IMG/VR virus record: IMGVR_UViG_3300027852_000152
Location: 1-26,668 of that record
Length of the DNA: 26,668 nt
Reading direction: 5' to 3' (one strand)
DNA from: a virus
The translations under genes were made by a program, and so were the position numbers. Of this stretch, positions 1-8,160 are shown piece after piece. Numbering within the stretch: position 1 is the first letter of the stretch; each line of letters starts with the position of its first letter. A model generated the notes under the pieces. The model worked only from the letters and a program-made list of their open reading frames with translations. It was not told the origin of the DNA and searched no databases.

Positions 1-36
1 AAGAACAGGGGTTCCTTGCGGATCAACGAACGGCAT
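1..36 (-). CDS. Start of next virion gene, cut by window edge
   Basis: Only the first 12 codons are visible (MPFVDPQGTPVL). The ATG lies at 36-34 and is preceded by a strong Shine-Dalgarno GGAGGT at 46-41. It overlaps the end of the 759-aa upstream gene by 14 nt, as is common in this operon. In a T7-like order the gene after the gp15-like protein would be the large gp16-like internal core or ejection protein, but twelve residues cannot show this. The existence of a coding start is well supported by the ribosome binding site and overlap; the product is unknown. Confidence 0.6.
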   Translation of the reverse strand, partial: MPFVDPQGTPVL

Positions 37-2302
37 CGCCACCTCCCGCCTTGGCGGCATCTTGGACACGGTCGCGCATATTGTCCAAGGTCATGGGGCC
101 AGAATCATTTTGTGCGGCCAGTTCACGCTTAAAGCGCGCAACCTGCACCTTACCGTCACGGTCCGCCTGCGGATACCAGCGCAGCACCCCGCCTTGGCCA
201 TCTTGCAAAGGCTGGTATACACCTTGGGCATCCATCACGAACACCGGATAGGTTGGGGCCATGCCCGCCCCGACTTCGCGCGCCGTTTGGCTATCGGCTT
301 CCATGCGCACGCGCCCATCCAACGGAACATCCGGGTCCCACATGCCAGCCGCGCCGACGTCAGCCAGCAATTGTTCGCGCATCCACGCCCCATCGGCGTC
401 GTTGGCTTCCCCGGACAGGCCCGAACTGGCCAAACCGTAATAGGCTTCCGGCGGGTATTTCATCAAATTCAACTCGCCATTGACGGCGCTTGCCCCCCAC
501 GTGCGGGAAAACTCGCGCAACGCATTGGCTTTGGCGATATCTTTGTCACCGGTTCGGTCGTGCCAATCTTCGAACAGCGCGCCGAATTCTGCTTGGGCCT
601 GTAACGATGCACCGCGCGTGTCGTCCAGGCTCACGTCGTTGCTGGGGCCGAACGGCACAAAGTCCAAAAACCCCGTGGGGTTGACCGCGTTTTCAATCCA
701 ATCGCCGTAGCTATCGGAATATTTTTCTGTTTTGCGTTCCGCCTTACGCGCCACACGCACCACCTCATTGGTGGGGTCGATGGCCTCTCGCGCACGGGTC
801 ACGGCATCCTCTGGCGTAACACCCGCGCGCACCAATTTGTTGACCTTTTGCGCCAACGCCAGATCGCCGCGAGCGAAGACGTCCAGGGCCTTGGGGCGTG
901 TTTCCTCGATACGCGCCACTATGTCTGCGGACATGGCGATTTGCTCTGGGTTTCCACCAGACAGGTGCGCGCGCAGCGTGCCTTTAACTTTGGTGGGGAT
1001 GACGCCAGTTGACGCGATGAAACTGGAAACATTCGCAGCAATCGTGCTTGCATCTTGGCCCTGAATGGTCGGAGCGACAGCGGATTGAAATTGTGCGTCC
1101 GCCGCCTTGATGTGTTCGGGGTTCTTGGCGTCGGCTACGGCTTCACCAGTGACGAAAGCCGCCCCCATCACCACAAGGTCCGCATCGTCTTGGCGTTTTT
1201 TCGCCTTCGCATCAGCCGCTTTATAGATCCTGGTCCGGGCTTTGGTGTCGAATTCGAACAAGCCGTTTCGGTCAGCCTCTTCAATGTCGGCGTGACCGGC
1301 TTGCCCGCGTGACACGTTGATTTCCAGACTTGAGATGTTCACCGCGTTGGTGCTTTTTTGCCCCGCGTCGCGTTCCTTGATTTGCGCGTTTTGCTCATTG
1401 AGCACGTCGCGCAACTTGGCGGACATTTCACCCGCCACGCGGGCTCGTGCATCCGGGTCTTTAATGGCGTCTGATTGCTCAAACACAGAAATAAATGCGG
1501 CAGCGGACTCAGGGCCTTCGGCCAGCGCGCCGTCAAATTCACCAAGAACGCTGTGGCGTTGCCATTCCCGTTCCACGATGGCTGCGGTTTTCACTTTGGC
1601 TTGCGGGCTTAAATCTGTACGCGCATCGATCGACGCTAATGCTTGGGCTTGGCTTCCTTGCGCAGTTTCAACGTCGCCCCGGCGCAAGGCATCGGCCATC
1701 TCGGCCATGTACGTGTCGGACGCTTGCATATGGGTGGCGTTGGCTTCGTTGGCTGCATTGGACAAAGCCTTGGCTGTGACCTTATCCATCACCTCCATAC
1801 CTTTGCGTTGTGTCGCCCGGTCAAAAGCAGGTTGCCACGAATGCGGCAGGTTGGCGCGCATGGCTGCCACTTCATCGCCGTAAGCCTTGGCGAAGGCTTC
1901 AGGGTCAGCGCCATGTTCGCGAACCAGTTCCGCCGTGCGTTGGCGCAGACCCAAGTCTAATTCTTCCAGATAACCAGTTTGCAAAGACCTATTGAACGCT
2001 GCCGCCGCCACGGTTTCGTCTGCGCGCAGTTTCACCGCATCATTCGCGACAAACGCGCGGGCGGCCTCAACTTGCCCGGCCTGTGTAGCTTTTTGGGTGA
2101 CGCTCTCGACTTGGTTTTTAATGTCTTGATCGACCAGAGCCGTGCCTAAGCGTCCAATGGCTTCAAACGTCACATCAGCAACGCCACCGCTTGCGCCGAC
2201 GGACGCAAAAGACGGCCCCATGGCACCCAAATCACCGATGGTGCGCGCACTGCGGTTAAAGCGCGGGGCCGATGGTGCGCGGTTGGTGGTGCGTGTGACC
2301 AT
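23..2302 (-). CDS. Internal virion protein, T7 gp15-like (inferred)
   Basis: A 759-aa protein, alanine-rich and mostly helical in appearance, with many charged heptad-like stretches and no signal peptide or membrane segment. I see no catalytic motif. The start at 2302 has GGAGGG eight bases upstream. It lies directly after the gp14-like gene and the tail tube genes, and its length is close to T7 gp15 (747 aa), a component of the internal core that is ejected with the DNA. The assignment rests on position, size and helical character rather than on recognised residues. A phage structural protein of another type, such as a tail-needle or fibre-associated protein, cannot be excluded. Confidence 0.6.
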   Translation of the reverse strand: MVTRTTNRAPSAPRFNRSARTIGDLGAMGPSFASVGASGGVADVTFEAIGRLGTALVDQDIKNQVESVTQKATQAGQVEAARAFVANDAVKLRADETVAAAAFNRSLQTGYLEELDLGLRQRTAELVREHGADPEAFAKAYGDEVAAMRANLPHSWQPAFDRATQRKGMEVMDKVTAKALSNAANEANATHMQASDTYMAEMADALRRGDVETAQGSQAQALASIDARTDLSPQAKVKTAAIVEREWQRHSVLGEFDGALAEGPESAAAFISVFEQSDAIKDPDARARVAGEMSAKLRDVLNEQNAQIKERDAGQKSTNAVNISSLEINVSRGQAGHADIEEADRNGLFEFDTKARTRIYKAADAKAKKRQDDADLVVMGAAFVTGEAVADAKNPEHIKAADAQFQSAVAPTIQGQDASTIAANVSSFIASTGVIPTKVKGTLRAHLSGGNPEQIAMSADIVARIEETRPKALDVFARGDLALAQKVNKLVRAGVTPEDAVTRAREAIDPTNEVVRVARKAERKTEKYSDSYGDWIENAVNPTGFLDFVPFGPSNDVSLDDTRGASLQAQAEFGALFEDWHDRTGDKDIAKANALREFSRTWGASAVNGELNLMKYPPEAYYGLASSGLSGEANDADGAWMREQLLADVGAAGMWDPDVPLDGRVRMEADSQTAREVGAGMAPTYPVFVMDAQGVYQPLQDGQGGVLRWYPQADRDGKVQVARFKRELAAQNDSGPMTLDNMRDRVQDAAKAGGGDAVR

Positions 2303-2305
2303 CCC

Positions 2306-3016
2306 TTAAGCCCTCCCCACACTACCGTATCGGTCAAACGTGCTCGCTGTGCCGACGCCTAAGTCAAGCAAGCTCCCAACCATCGCCCCGGATCGCTTGC
2401 GCCCCACTGCACGGCGTTTATAGTCGTAGGTTTGTTCAACCGTTCGCCCGCCTTGATCCAACATTTTGCGCCGACTGTCATAAAGGCCCAATTCGTCTTT
2501 AGCGTCGTAATACCCCGCATCCATAAGGTTCGCGCTTGAGCCCGACGACAGGTCAGCACCGAACGCGTTTGCGCGTACGGTCATGGCCGCCAACGTTTGC
2601 TTCAAGCGGTTCTCGGCGTTTAGCGAGCGTTGGGAAAGGTCCAGTCCATCGTTGGCGTTCTGGAGCTTGTTTTGTCCCTCTTGCATCGCCAGCATGGCAT
2701 CTTGCTGGTCAGCTGCGGCACCTGCACCGAATAAGCCACCGACGGTCGATAGCCCCTGCATGCCCACGCCGAACTTTGACATGGTGGACATCCCCGACCA
2801 CCCACTTGCAAGCGATGAAAAAAGACCGCCCGCCGCCGCGTTCGATGCCGTTGTCGCGGACGCAATACCGGCCACGCTTGAGCTGCCAAACAGCGCCGAC
2901 CCACCCGCCGCGCCAGCACTAGCGCCGACACCCACAGCCCCCGCCATAGCAGGAATAGCCCATGGGGCGGCGGCTAACGCCACCAATGGAAGAATTTTTC
3001 CAACCTTTCCGCCCAT
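2306..3016 (-). CDS. Internal virion protein, T7 gp14-like
   Basis: A 236-aa protein. The first 95 residues are very rich in Gly, Ala and Ser with hydrophobic stretches (LPLVALAAAPWAIPAMAG near residues 9-26). The rest is a charged helical domain with heptad-like spacing (about 105-150), then a Tyr/Arg-rich segment containing YDYKRRAVGRKRSGAM. This two-part layout is typical of gp14-type inner-core proteins that are ejected into the cell and may line a channel through the envelope. The start at 3016 has GGGAG eight bases upstream. It ends 3 bp before the next gene, whose ribosome binding site overlaps its stop. The family call comes from composition and gene order. Confidence 0.65.
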   Translation of the reverse strand: MGGKVGKILPLVALAAAPWAIPAMAGAVGVGASAGAAGGSALFGSSSVAGIASATTASNAAAGGLFSSLASGWSGMSTMSKFGVGMQGLSTVGGLFGAGAAADQQDAMLAMQEGQNKLQNANDGLDLSQRSLNAENRLKQTLAAMTVRANAFGADLSSGSSANLMDAGYYDAKDELGLYDSRRKMLDQGGRTVEQTYDYKRRAVGRKRSGAMVGSLLDLGVGTASTFDRYGSVGRA

Positions 3017-3029
3017 TTCCTAAACTCCC

Positions 3030-4994
3030 TTACATCGCCACATGGGTTGCTATGGACTCGATGGTAATCGGCAATTGCCCCGTCATGCTCACGGTTGCGG
3101 CCTTTGTCTCGCCGCGTGACCGACCTAAGAAACGTATGGTTTTGACGCCTGCAAACGGTTCAGGCGCACTGTTCAGCGTCACGGAACCCATGCGCCGGAG
3201 CGCCACACTTCGGCCATTGACCGCAATTTCATATGCACCACGCATGCGAATATCGGCCTTGAAAATGCGATAAGGCGCATTGTCCATGCCTTCGCCCAAC
3301 ACCGGCGGCATCGGCTCCAGCGCCCAATCAAGCGCCATGCCGGCCTCCATCTCCGTGACGTCTATCGCGGTGCCGCCATCCATCACAGTGACGACGCCAC
3401 CCGTGACCACGGCGTCGTCGCGCAACGCGCCGTCGGCCCACACCTTGAGCGTCTCGCCTTCAAGATGTCCGAACCCCGCCCATGCAGACTTTGCCACGGC
3501 GTCCGTTTGCTTGACGGAGCTATCAAAAAATGCGTCGTCGTCGAGATATTCGATAAAATACTTTTTCACCCCACCGATGGTGCGTTCGACCAAGAATGCC
3601 ACCGTCCCGCCAACCACCGCAGGGCGTTGCAGCTTATCGGTGCCCGAATTTCCGGGGCTATCCCACCATGTCCACGCCAGCATGTTTTGTGACCGCCTGG
3701 AATGCAGCACCGCCGCCGTGCCATCGTCATTGCTGATGAACACGTGCTGCGCGCCCGCCGGGGTCGCGCCTTTGCGCGTGGCGATTCCGTTTGGTCCGGT
3801 CATCACATGCGGACACAGCAAGCTCAAGTTTTCGGCCACGTAACGCGTTGCGTTCGAATTCGCATCGACGACCAATTGATACAATCCGGTCGCCGTGCCG
3901 CTTTCGTCAGCACCAACAAACGCCACCGTTTCCTCCAGCTCAATCGGCGGCAACGATGCGCTGGGAACGGCAGAATTTTTCACCGGCAAAAAATTAGACG
4001 GCGTCAGGGAGCTTTCATTGACCGCGAATAGGCCGCCTGTTGTGAACGCAAACAGCGATTGCATCGCCGACACGCGCTTGACTTGATTTACTTGATTGCC
4101 GTGGGTCAAGGTCGCGTCCAGGCTTTCGTCGTCCAGCGCTTCCCAGGTGTTCTTGAAATCGAAAAACTTCCCCGACCTCGACCCCCATACCTTGTCCAAC
4201 AACGTGCTAGACCCGCCTGCCATGGTGCGGCCCTGGTAAAAGTCGATGGACGCGGGCCAGCCGCGGGCATCAGACCACACGTTCTCTTCAATTGACCAGT
4301 CCCCAGCTTCAATGGCGCTCGTGTCTTTGAAATCCTGCTTAACGTCGATATTCACCAACTTTGCCGACGTCACGGCGGTGATCACGGCCTTACCTTGATT
4401 GCCAACGATCCACTTGCCCACGTCGGCGGTGCCTGGAAATGTGAATTCATCGTCTACAGCCGTAAACGTTGTCGATCCCGTGGCGGCGGTCGGCGTGCCC
4501 GTGCCCGTCGTCACCGCGCCAAACCGATAGGTCGGCATGTTGGTGAAACTCAATGCGCTCAGCGCCCAAGACGTGTGGTCTCCTTGACGCTCCAATTTCT
4601 GGGTTTGCGTGGCGGCGTGTGCGACCAGCATGGTGTCGAGCTGTTGGGTGAAATCCAATCCCGAAAGGTCAGTGCTGATCCACGGGGCAACGATGGCGGT
4701 TTGCTGTTGCCAATCCATGAACACGGTCAACAGATTGTTGGTGAAACCGATCAAATAGACCTGTTCTTTGTTGAATTCGAACCGGGCGATTTCCGCGCCC
4801 GTGCTGGCGGCATCGAACGCACAGCCGAACCGCAACCCACCGCGCCGTTTCATGCCGCCATGGCTCAACGATGTGAAGTTGCGGGCCTCTAACGCACCGT
4901 CGTAATAGCGCTTGAGATCCTTACGCGCTTCCAACGAATCGCCCAATAGACCAGCGCCTAAACTGTAGGTTTGTTTTGCGACACGTTGCGCCAT
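3030..4994 (-). CDS. Tail tubular protein B / nozzle, T7 gp12-like
   Basis: A 654-aa beta-rich protein. Near the N-terminus it has the run SLSHGGMKRRGGLRFG (about 43-58), which matches the G-x-x-(K/R)-R-x-G-x-x-F signature common in nozzle proteins of short-tailed phages. The body has many short Val/Thr/Gly strands, as expected for a propeller-like nozzle. In T7 this protein forms the distal tail tube under the gp11 ring. The ATG shares one base with the stop of the gp11-like gene (TGATG at 4996-4992), so translation is probably coupled and the two tail proteins made in fixed proportion. It is shorter than T7 gp12 (794 aa) but within the range for the family. Confidence 0.8.
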   Translation of the reverse strand: MAQRVAKQTYSLGAGLLGDSLEARKDLKRYYDGALEARNFTSLSHGGMKRRGGLRFGCAFDAASTGAEIARFEFNKEQVYLIGFTNNLLTVFMDWQQQTAIVAPWISTDLSGLDFTQQLDTMLVAHAATQTQKLERQGDHTSWALSALSFTNMPTYRFGAVTTGTGTPTAATGSTTFTAVDDEFTFPGTADVGKWIVGNQGKAVITAVTSAKLVNIDVKQDFKDTSAIEAGDWSIEENVWSDARGWPASIDFYQGRTMAGGSSTLLDKVWGSRSGKFFDFKNTWEALDDESLDATLTHGNQVNQVKRVSAMQSLFAFTTGGLFAVNESSLTPSNFLPVKNSAVPSASLPPIELEETVAFVGADESGTATGLYQLVVDANSNATRYVAENLSLLCPHVMTGPNGIATRKGATPAGAQHVFISNDDGTAAVLHSRRSQNMLAWTWWDSPGNSGTDKLQRPAVVGGTVAFLVERTIGGVKKYFIEYLDDDAFFDSSVKQTDAVAKSAWAGFGHLEGETLKVWADGALRDDAVVTGGVVTVMDGGTAIDVTEMEAGMALDWALEPMPPVLGEGMDNAPYRIFKADIRMRGAYEIAVNGRSVALRRMGSVTLNSAPEPFAGVKTIRFLGRSRGETKAATVSMTGQLPITIESIATHVAM

Positions 4995-5566
4995 CAGCTC
5001 AACCTCGCATCGATCAAGGTGAAGTCTTCGAACTTCACCGGCGTTTGTTGCTGGCTATCGATCAAGCGCGCGCGCGACAATCCTTTTTCCGCATAAGCCA
5101 ACAGCGCATCGGTGCGTGAGTTGCTTTCCGTCAATGGCGCGCAAAACTCAGCGGCCAGTTTCGTGACCAAAACATCATCGAAAAACGGTGGTGTCGTGGC
5201 CTCGTCGGCGCGAAAGATGTACGACAGCACCGCCGGATCTGCATTGGTGTGAATGCGTCGTTCAAGAATGCGATATTCCGCCCCGCGTCCCACGTTTTCA
5301 GAACGGCCCAATGAAATGGCGCGCAAAAAATCGGGCGGCAATTGATAGGCGTATTCAAAATCAGCCACTGGGGCCGCCGTAAGGCGCGTCAACGTGATTT
5401 GACCAGTTGAAAACGACCACGGGTGCGCAGAAAGAAGGGCGTCGCGCACCGACGGGTACAGTCCCGCCGCGATTTCAGCTTCTGCGGTGCCTTCGTCAAA
5501 GCTCTGAATGGCGTTAAGCCCAAGCTTCAACAAGGCTTTTGAGCTGGCTTCAATGTCACTCAGCAT
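4994..5566 (-). CDS. Tail tubular protein A / adaptor, T7 gp11-like
   Basis: A 190-aa protein with the typical layout of podoviral adaptor proteins. It has an N-terminal helix with repeated Ala/Leu, the stretch YPSVRDALLSAHPWSF (about 37-52), then FEYAYQLPPDFLRAI (about 70-84), and a C-terminal helical part. The pattern of a helix, 'HPW.F', and 'Y.Y.LP.D.LR' is characteristic of the gp11-like family (T7 gp11 is 196 aa), which forms the ring between portal and nozzle. The start at 5566 has AAGGG about eight bases upstream. It is followed without a gap by the nozzle gene. Confidence 0.85.
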   Translation of the reverse strand: MLSDIEASSKALLKLGLNAIQSFDEGTAEAEIAAGLYPSVRDALLSAHPWSFSTGQITLTRLTAAPVADFEYAYQLPPDFLRAISLGRSENVGRGAEYRILERRIHTNADPAVLSYIFRADEATTPPFFDDVLVTKLAAEFCAPLTESNSRTDALLAYAEKGLSRARLIDSQQQTPVKFEDFTLIDARLS

Positions 5567-5588
5567 AACGCGCGCCCTTCGTTTCCGA

Positions 5589-5930
5589 TCAGGTGTTGTC
5601 GTTCAGAAACGCCGCAGCCTTAACCGCGGCATCCTTCTGCGCCTGCGCTTTCAAGGCCTTCTCGGTCTTGAGCGCCATAGCGTTGCATTGGGCCAAGGTG
5701 GCTTGACGCGGTGGCTCTTGCGGGGCTTCCGGTTCCGGCACAGGGTCGGGAAGTCGATTGGCAATGCCAGCCGCCGCAACCATCTGTTTCGTGACGACAA
5801 AGCCGCACGTTTCTTTCAAAACGTTGCAGCTCGGGTGTCCGTCTTTGTTCCAGTGCGCGTCGTCGGCAGGGTTCAAACCTTTCGCCGCCTCACGCACCGC
5901 GTCCAATTGATCTTGGGTAAATTCAGACAT
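5589..5930 (-). CDS. Small virion-module protein of unknown function
   Basis: A 113-aa protein between the capsid and the tail adaptor genes. The N-terminal half carries the segment DDAHWNKDGHPSCNVLKETC (about 23-42), followed by GFVVTKQMV. I recognise 'D..HW..DG.P....L' followed by a short helix as a small domain found in many phage structural-module proteins. The middle is rich in Pro and Glu (residues about 61-74) and the end is a Lys/Ala helix. It may be a capsid decoration or head-completion protein, but that rests only on its position. The start at 5930 has AAAGGA seven bases upstream. The 116 bp before it hold the hairpin that follows the capsid gene. Confidence 0.6.
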   Translation of the reverse strand: MSEFTQDQLDAVREAAKGLNPADDAHWNKDGHPSCNVLKETCGFVVTKQMVAAAGIANRLPDPVPEPEAPQEPPRQATLAQCNAMALKTEKALKAQAQKDAAVKAAAFLNDNT

Positions 5931-6024
5931 ATCGGAGTCCTTTGTCCTTGAATGTCGTTGAGCCGTAATGAGCGCCGTGACCGGGGCGGCGGGTGGAGGG
6001 CATCCGATCCCACCACCCCAATCG

Positions 6025-6055
6025 AACGGCTTAAGGCGTTCTCGCCTTAGCCGTT
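6025..6055 (-). terminator. Hairpin at the end of the capsid gene, attenuator-like
   Basis: A 13-bp stem with one bulged base (arms 6025-6038 and 6043-6055, core AACGGC..TAAGGCG) and a 4-base loop. It overlaps the last codons of the major capsid gene. No U-run follows on the minus strand, so it is not a textbook intrinsic terminator. It could be a partial terminator or an RNA 3'-end stabiliser. T7 also has a terminator just after its capsid gene, so the placement is suggestive. Confidence 0.6.
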
Positions 6056-7066
6056 GGTCTGAAGCGCCACGATGCGGATTTTCTTGCGGTCCACGACACG
6101 GTTCCAGTTGGCGGCAAGCGCCAGTTCCGCGTTGGTTGGGCTCTTGCCCGCCATCGACGTAGACGAAAACGCAATACCGCGTGGATGCATGACGAAGTTC
6201 ATGCGTGAGAACAGCGTTTCTTGACCGCTGCCAGCGCCAGCGGCTTCGTCGCGTTCAACCGCCGTCGGTGTTTTCGGCATGCCGTCGGCATAGGCGACAG
6301 AGCCTTGACCCAGCAAGAACGTGGTGTAGGTGATGCGGTTTGTGCCAACAACAGCAGGCAGCGCATCATCAACGACGACGCGTTTGTCGATGTACTTCTG
6401 GATGGTTGAACTGCCGTCCGAGGTCTTTTCGGTGGTGATCAGATCTTGTTTCAAAAGCGACGCATGAACCACGGAATGCATGGCGATCATGGACAGCCCG
6501 CCGGAGGCATCACCCATGGTTTGCATGGCGTTGATCGCCGCAGTGCCGCTGATCAGTTCCGCCGCTGCAGGCGCGGCAAGGTCGTCGGTGGCAATGTTCA
6601 CCACCATATCGCCCGAATCATTGGCAACGTTGTCAGCGATAAGACCGGTCAAAGAGGCGATCAGCTTGCGCTGTTTTTGGCGATTCCAGTACTCGGCCAC
6701 CAAATCACCCATCACTTTCATGGGGTCGGTGTTGGCACCTTTTCCGGTCAGGTTGGCCGTCAAGTCCATGGACGACCAGGAATTGTTCAAGAAGTGCTGA
6801 ACCGCCCGGTCTTGCCCGCTGGTGATGTTCCCCGGCGTGGATTTTACGGCGGGGTCGTCGGAACTGATGTTGGCTTCGTCATCGGCCAAATCAGTCCAAA
6901 ACGGAACGTCGATAACGCTGCCACCGGCTTGGGCCAGGCGGGTGATATCGGGATGCGACGTGATGACGCCGGATTGATAAAAAGCGTTCGTTTCCGTCGA
7001 GCGCTCAACGACGTAATCGGTAAACGTTGTCGGTTCGACAACATCAGAAATGCGAACCTCAGCCAT
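6047..7066 (-). CDS. Major capsid protein
   Basis: A 339-aa coat protein. The N-terminus (ISDVVEPTTFTDYVVERSTE, residues 5-24), the GGSVIDVPFWTDL segment (about 49-61) and the DDPAVKSTPGNITSG segment that follows are typical of the Gp13-like major capsid family, which has an HK97-type fold. Length is close to T7 gp10A (345 aa). The C-terminal part (FVMHPRGIAFSS, then a helix near NAELALAANWNRV) is also usual. The start at 7066 has AGGAG ten bases upstream. It lies directly downstream of the scaffold gene and is followed by a strong hairpin, as expected for the most highly expressed virion gene. Confidence 0.88.
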   Translation of the reverse strand: MAEVRISDVVEPTTFTDYVVERSTETNAFYQSGVITSHPDITRLAQAGGSVIDVPFWTDLADDEANISSDDPAVKSTPGNITSGQDRAVQHFLNNSWSSMDLTANLTGKGANTDPMKVMGDLVAEYWNRQKQRKLIASLTGLIADNVANDSGDMVVNIATDDLAAPAAAELISGTAAINAMQTMGDASGGLSMIAMHSVVHASLLKQDLITTEKTSDGSSTIQKYIDKRVVVDDALPAVVGTNRITYTTFLLGQGSVAYADGMPKTPTAVERDEAAGAGSGQETLFSRMNFVMHPRGIAFSSTSMAGKSPTNAELALAANWNRVVDRKKIRIVALQTNG

Positions 7067-7103
7067 GATTTAGGTCTCCTAATTCCTATGTAAGGCGTTG
7101 CGA

Positions 7104-7934
7104 TCAGGCCGACGCGGCCTGTTCTTTGAGGGCAGCGGCCAGCTCGGGGTTGTCCCGAACGATGTCGCCTTGCGCCGTCAAATTGAATGTGTCTTGTGCC
7201 CACGGGTTGGGGGCGTCGCTGGCCTCAGAGGGCCGCGGTCCGGCACCCACACGCGTGGCGTTCTGAAACGCCTGAAGCATCGCAATGCCGTTCGCCGTGG
7301 TGGTTGAAAATGTAATTTCTTCGCTGATGCCGGGGTTGGCTTTGATGGCGTCGGCCAGCACGTTGACCGCCCAATTGCCGACCTCTTGGGCCTTTTTCAA
7401 CGCGCCCTCTTCACCCAGCACGCCTTCGGGGTCGAACGCCTTGACCAGCTTTGCGGTTTCGTCATTCTTGGCCTGGGCGTCGGCGACGTGCCCGGCCAGG
7501 ATGTTTTCGCATTCCATCGCCACCAAGGCATCGACGGTGTCTTGGCCCCAGTTTTTGTCCTTGGCGATTTCGAACAGCTTGGCCACGCGCGGGTCGTCCG
7601 CGTCGGGTTTGACTTTATCGGCCAGCGCTTCCGGCACGTTCAACGCATAGCCATCTTCCGGCACATGCGACGCACCCGCGTCATCGACTTGCTTTTGCAG
7701 TTCAGCAACGTGCTTGGCCACGTCCTCGCCGACCTCAACGTCAGCGTCGCCAATCTTGATGGTGCCCAAAGGCGGCTCGTCTGCCGGTTCCTGTGCAGGG
7801 TCAGGTGCGGGCTCGGGCGCAGGGTCCGGCTGCGGGGCTGGATCTGGCGTCGGCGCGGGCTCGGGGCTCGGGTCCGGTGCTGGATCAGGTGCGGGGGTGG
7901 CGGTCGGGTCGATCAGGGGTTCTGTGTTGGTCAT
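7104..7934 (-). CDS. Head scaffolding protein, T7 gp9-like
   Basis: A 276-aa acidic protein. I chose the ATG at 7934 because GGAGGG lies nine bases upstream and overlaps the stop of the preceding gene; an upstream in-frame ATG at 7979 lies inside that gene. Residues about 11-53 form a proline repeat of the type P-(A/S/T/Q/E)-P-(D/E), which reads as GC-rich low-complexity DNA at about 7775-7905. The rest is helical and charged, ending in a basic/alanine helix. Scaffolds of this kind fill the procapsid, bind coat protein through a C-terminal helix and then leave. Position between portal and capsid supports this. The repeat could vary in length between relatives by slippage. Confidence 0.82.
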   Translation of the reverse strand: MTNTEPLIDPTATPAPDPAPDPSPEPAPTPDPAPQPDPAPEPAPDPAQEPADEPPLGTIKIGDADVEVGEDVAKHVAELQKQVDDAGASHVPEDGYALNVPEALADKVKPDADDPRVAKLFEIAKDKNWGQDTVDALVAMECENILAGHVADAQAKNDETAKLVKAFDPEGVLGEEGALKKAQEVGNWAVNVLADAIKANPGISEEITFSTTTANGIAMLQAFQNATRVGAGPRPSEASDAPNPWAQDTFNLTAQGDIVRDNPELAAALKEQAASA

Positions 7935-7938
7935 GGGG

Positions 7939-8160
7939 TTAGCCCTCCGGTTTCGCATTGTTTTCAATTGCGCGAACAAGCGCGCGTTGCGCCTCCAGCG
8001 TGCGCAGCTGCGCTTCTGTGGCGTCCGTGCCCAACGGCACGCGTTCGATGGTGATGTGGCGCAGGTGCTTAAGAACCGCCGCCCCGTCTTCGGTCATGAA
8101 CACGCGGCGATAGACCGGCTTCATTTCGTTCAAATCGGTGGTGTTGAGGCCGTCACTCAT
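7939..8160 (-). CDS. Bbp19-like small phage protein
   Basis: A 73-aa protein with YRRVFMTEDGAAVLKHL (about 17-33) and, near the end, AQRALVRAIENN. This matches my memory of the Bbp19-like phage domain ('F..VF.T.dG..VL..L', then a helix with 'eGqR.lv..I'). The role of this family is not known; it is usually found beside portal genes. Its ATG overlaps the portal stop by four bases (ATGA at 8160-8157), so translation is probably coupled. The stop is 4 bp before the scaffold start. Confidence 0.7.
   Translation of the reverse strand: MSDGLNTTDLNEMKPVYRRVFMTEDGAAVLKHLRHITIERVPLGTDATEAQLRTLEAQRALVRAIENNAKPEG

Noticed and set aside
1055-4892. Several plus-strand readings of 80-190 codons across the virion genes
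   Set aside because: They lie antisense to well-supported genes and show the Arg/Pro/His-rich composition of shadow frames in GC-rich DNA.
7775-7905. Repetitive GC-rich block that might be a CRISPR-like or minisatellite array
   Set aside because: It encodes the Pro-x-Pro-(D/E) repeat of the scaffold protein in frame; units are too short and uneven for a CRISPR array.
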